A stretch of DNA of 24,969 nt from CAZPBO01 sp964584815 (lineage in GTDB: Bacteria > Planctomycetota > SKW154), in the NCBI GenBank assembly GCA_964584815.1, contig CAZPBO010000035.1, positions 1-24,969 on the forward strand. Direction: 5' to 3'. A program made the translations under genes and the position numbers. How positions within the stretch are numbered: the stretch's first letter is position 1; the number at the start of each line of letters is the position of its first letter. Positions 24,804-24,969 of this stretch are shown here, in pieces. The notes under the pieces are model-generated. The model did not search any database. It was not told the origin of the DNA and was given only the letters and a program-made list of their open reading frames with translations.

Positions 24804-24840
24804 CGCGATTTCGCGTCAGAGGTGTGGTCGCAAGCCACAC
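24804..24840. repeat. Two small hairpins in the serpin/lipoprotein spacer
   Basis: CGCGA/TCGCG (24804-24815) and GTGTGG/CCACAC (24822-24827 and 24835-24840, 7-nt loop) lie between the serpin terminator and the lipoprotein start. Neither has a T-tract. The rest of the spacer (24723-24803) contains the lipoprotein RBS and an AT-rich stretch, which may include a -10, but no clear -35. Confidence 0.35.
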
Positions 24841-24846
24841 AGGTAG

Positions 24847-24876
24847 AAAAAGGGCTGCGGGGTAAATCCGCAGCCC
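24847..24876 (-). terminator. Intrinsic terminator after the serpin gene
   Basis: Minus strand: a perfect 9-bp stem GGGCTGCGG/CCGCAGCCC (24876-24852) with a 7-nt loop is followed directly by TTTTT (24851-24847). It begins 28 nt after the serpin stop codon. On the plus strand A-tracts flank it, so it acts in one direction. Confidence 0.85.
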
Positions 24877-24903
24877 AAAACAAGTTGCGTTGCGGAAACG
24901 GTG

Positions 24904-24969
24904 TCAGCGCGTGGCTGGGTTGGTGACACGACCCATAAACAGAATCGCGCCCGTCTTCTTGTGCCTTAT
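24904..24969 (-). CDS. C-terminus of a bacterial serpin (partial)
   Basis: The last 21 codons and TGA stop of a minus-strand gene that enters from the right edge. The peptide contains HKKTGAILFMGRVTNP, which is the C-terminal strand s4B/s5B signature of serpins ('IRHxxTGxILFMGRVxNP'). Serpins are suicide inhibitors of serine or cysteine proteases; bacterial ones are often exported or found in thermophiles and gut anaerobes. The reactive-centre loop and signal sequence lie outside the window, so inhibitory capacity and location cannot be judged. A strong terminator follows. Confidence 0.8.
   Translation of the reverse strand: MRHKKTGAILFMGRVTNPATR

Overview
No mobile element, CRISPR array or rRNA is visible. 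The window is one tRNA gene plus about 16 densely packed protein genes. Most encode envelope-targeted proteins: lipoproteins, signal-peptide proteins and membrane-anchored VWA proteins. Shine-Dalgarno motifs are strong, TTG and GTG starts are common, the tRNA lacks an encoded CCA, and coding GC is moderately high. The mix of DUF58/BatA-type VWA genes, a large DUF4175-like protein, CBM/PA14/PKD/DUF2341 architectures and beta-helix lipoproteins resembles an uncultivated Planctomycetota/PVC-like or neighbouring bacterial lineage. That placement is inference from gene content only.

Left part (1-3535). A divergent partial gene on the minus strand (1-263), possibly a degenerate nucleotidyltransferase, has its own promoter. 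To its right is a plus-strand unit: tRNA-Gly(CCC), then an NlpD-like LysM/LytM lipoprotein whose reading frame runs straight out of the tRNA, an HD-domain dGTPase, and a repeat-built lipoprotein. A convergent minus-strand block follows (3532-6376). It holds a STAS-domain protein with a DUF4388/TPR protein under one promoter (5005-5032), and a two-gene exported pair (5064-6376) under another.

Centre (6578-21645). A promoter at 6578-6607 leads into a secreted glycoside-hydrolase-like protein. A tightly coupled, co-directional array follows: DUF58, BatA/VWA, VWA with two N-terminal membrane helices, an exported protein of unknown function, a 1051-aa DUF4175-like membrane coiled-coil protein, an exported CBM-like protein, and an exported DUF2341-PA14-PKD-TPR protein. 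Nearly every junction is a 1-4 nt stop/start overlap. This looks like a Bat (aerotolerance-type) locus in which no MoxR ATPase is visible and the TPR partner is fused to carbohydrate-binding-type domains. It is the best candidate here for an undescribed envelope system.

Right part (21638-24969). A 1006-aa lipoprotein with Ig-like, InlB-repeat-like and two right-handed beta-helix modules lies on the minus strand and ends at its own terminator. At the right edge is the C-terminus of a bacterial serpin, also minus strand, followed by a strong intrinsic terminator.

One pattern spans many genes: synonymous codon choice switches abruptly within single genes between G-ending blocks and C/A-ending blocks.
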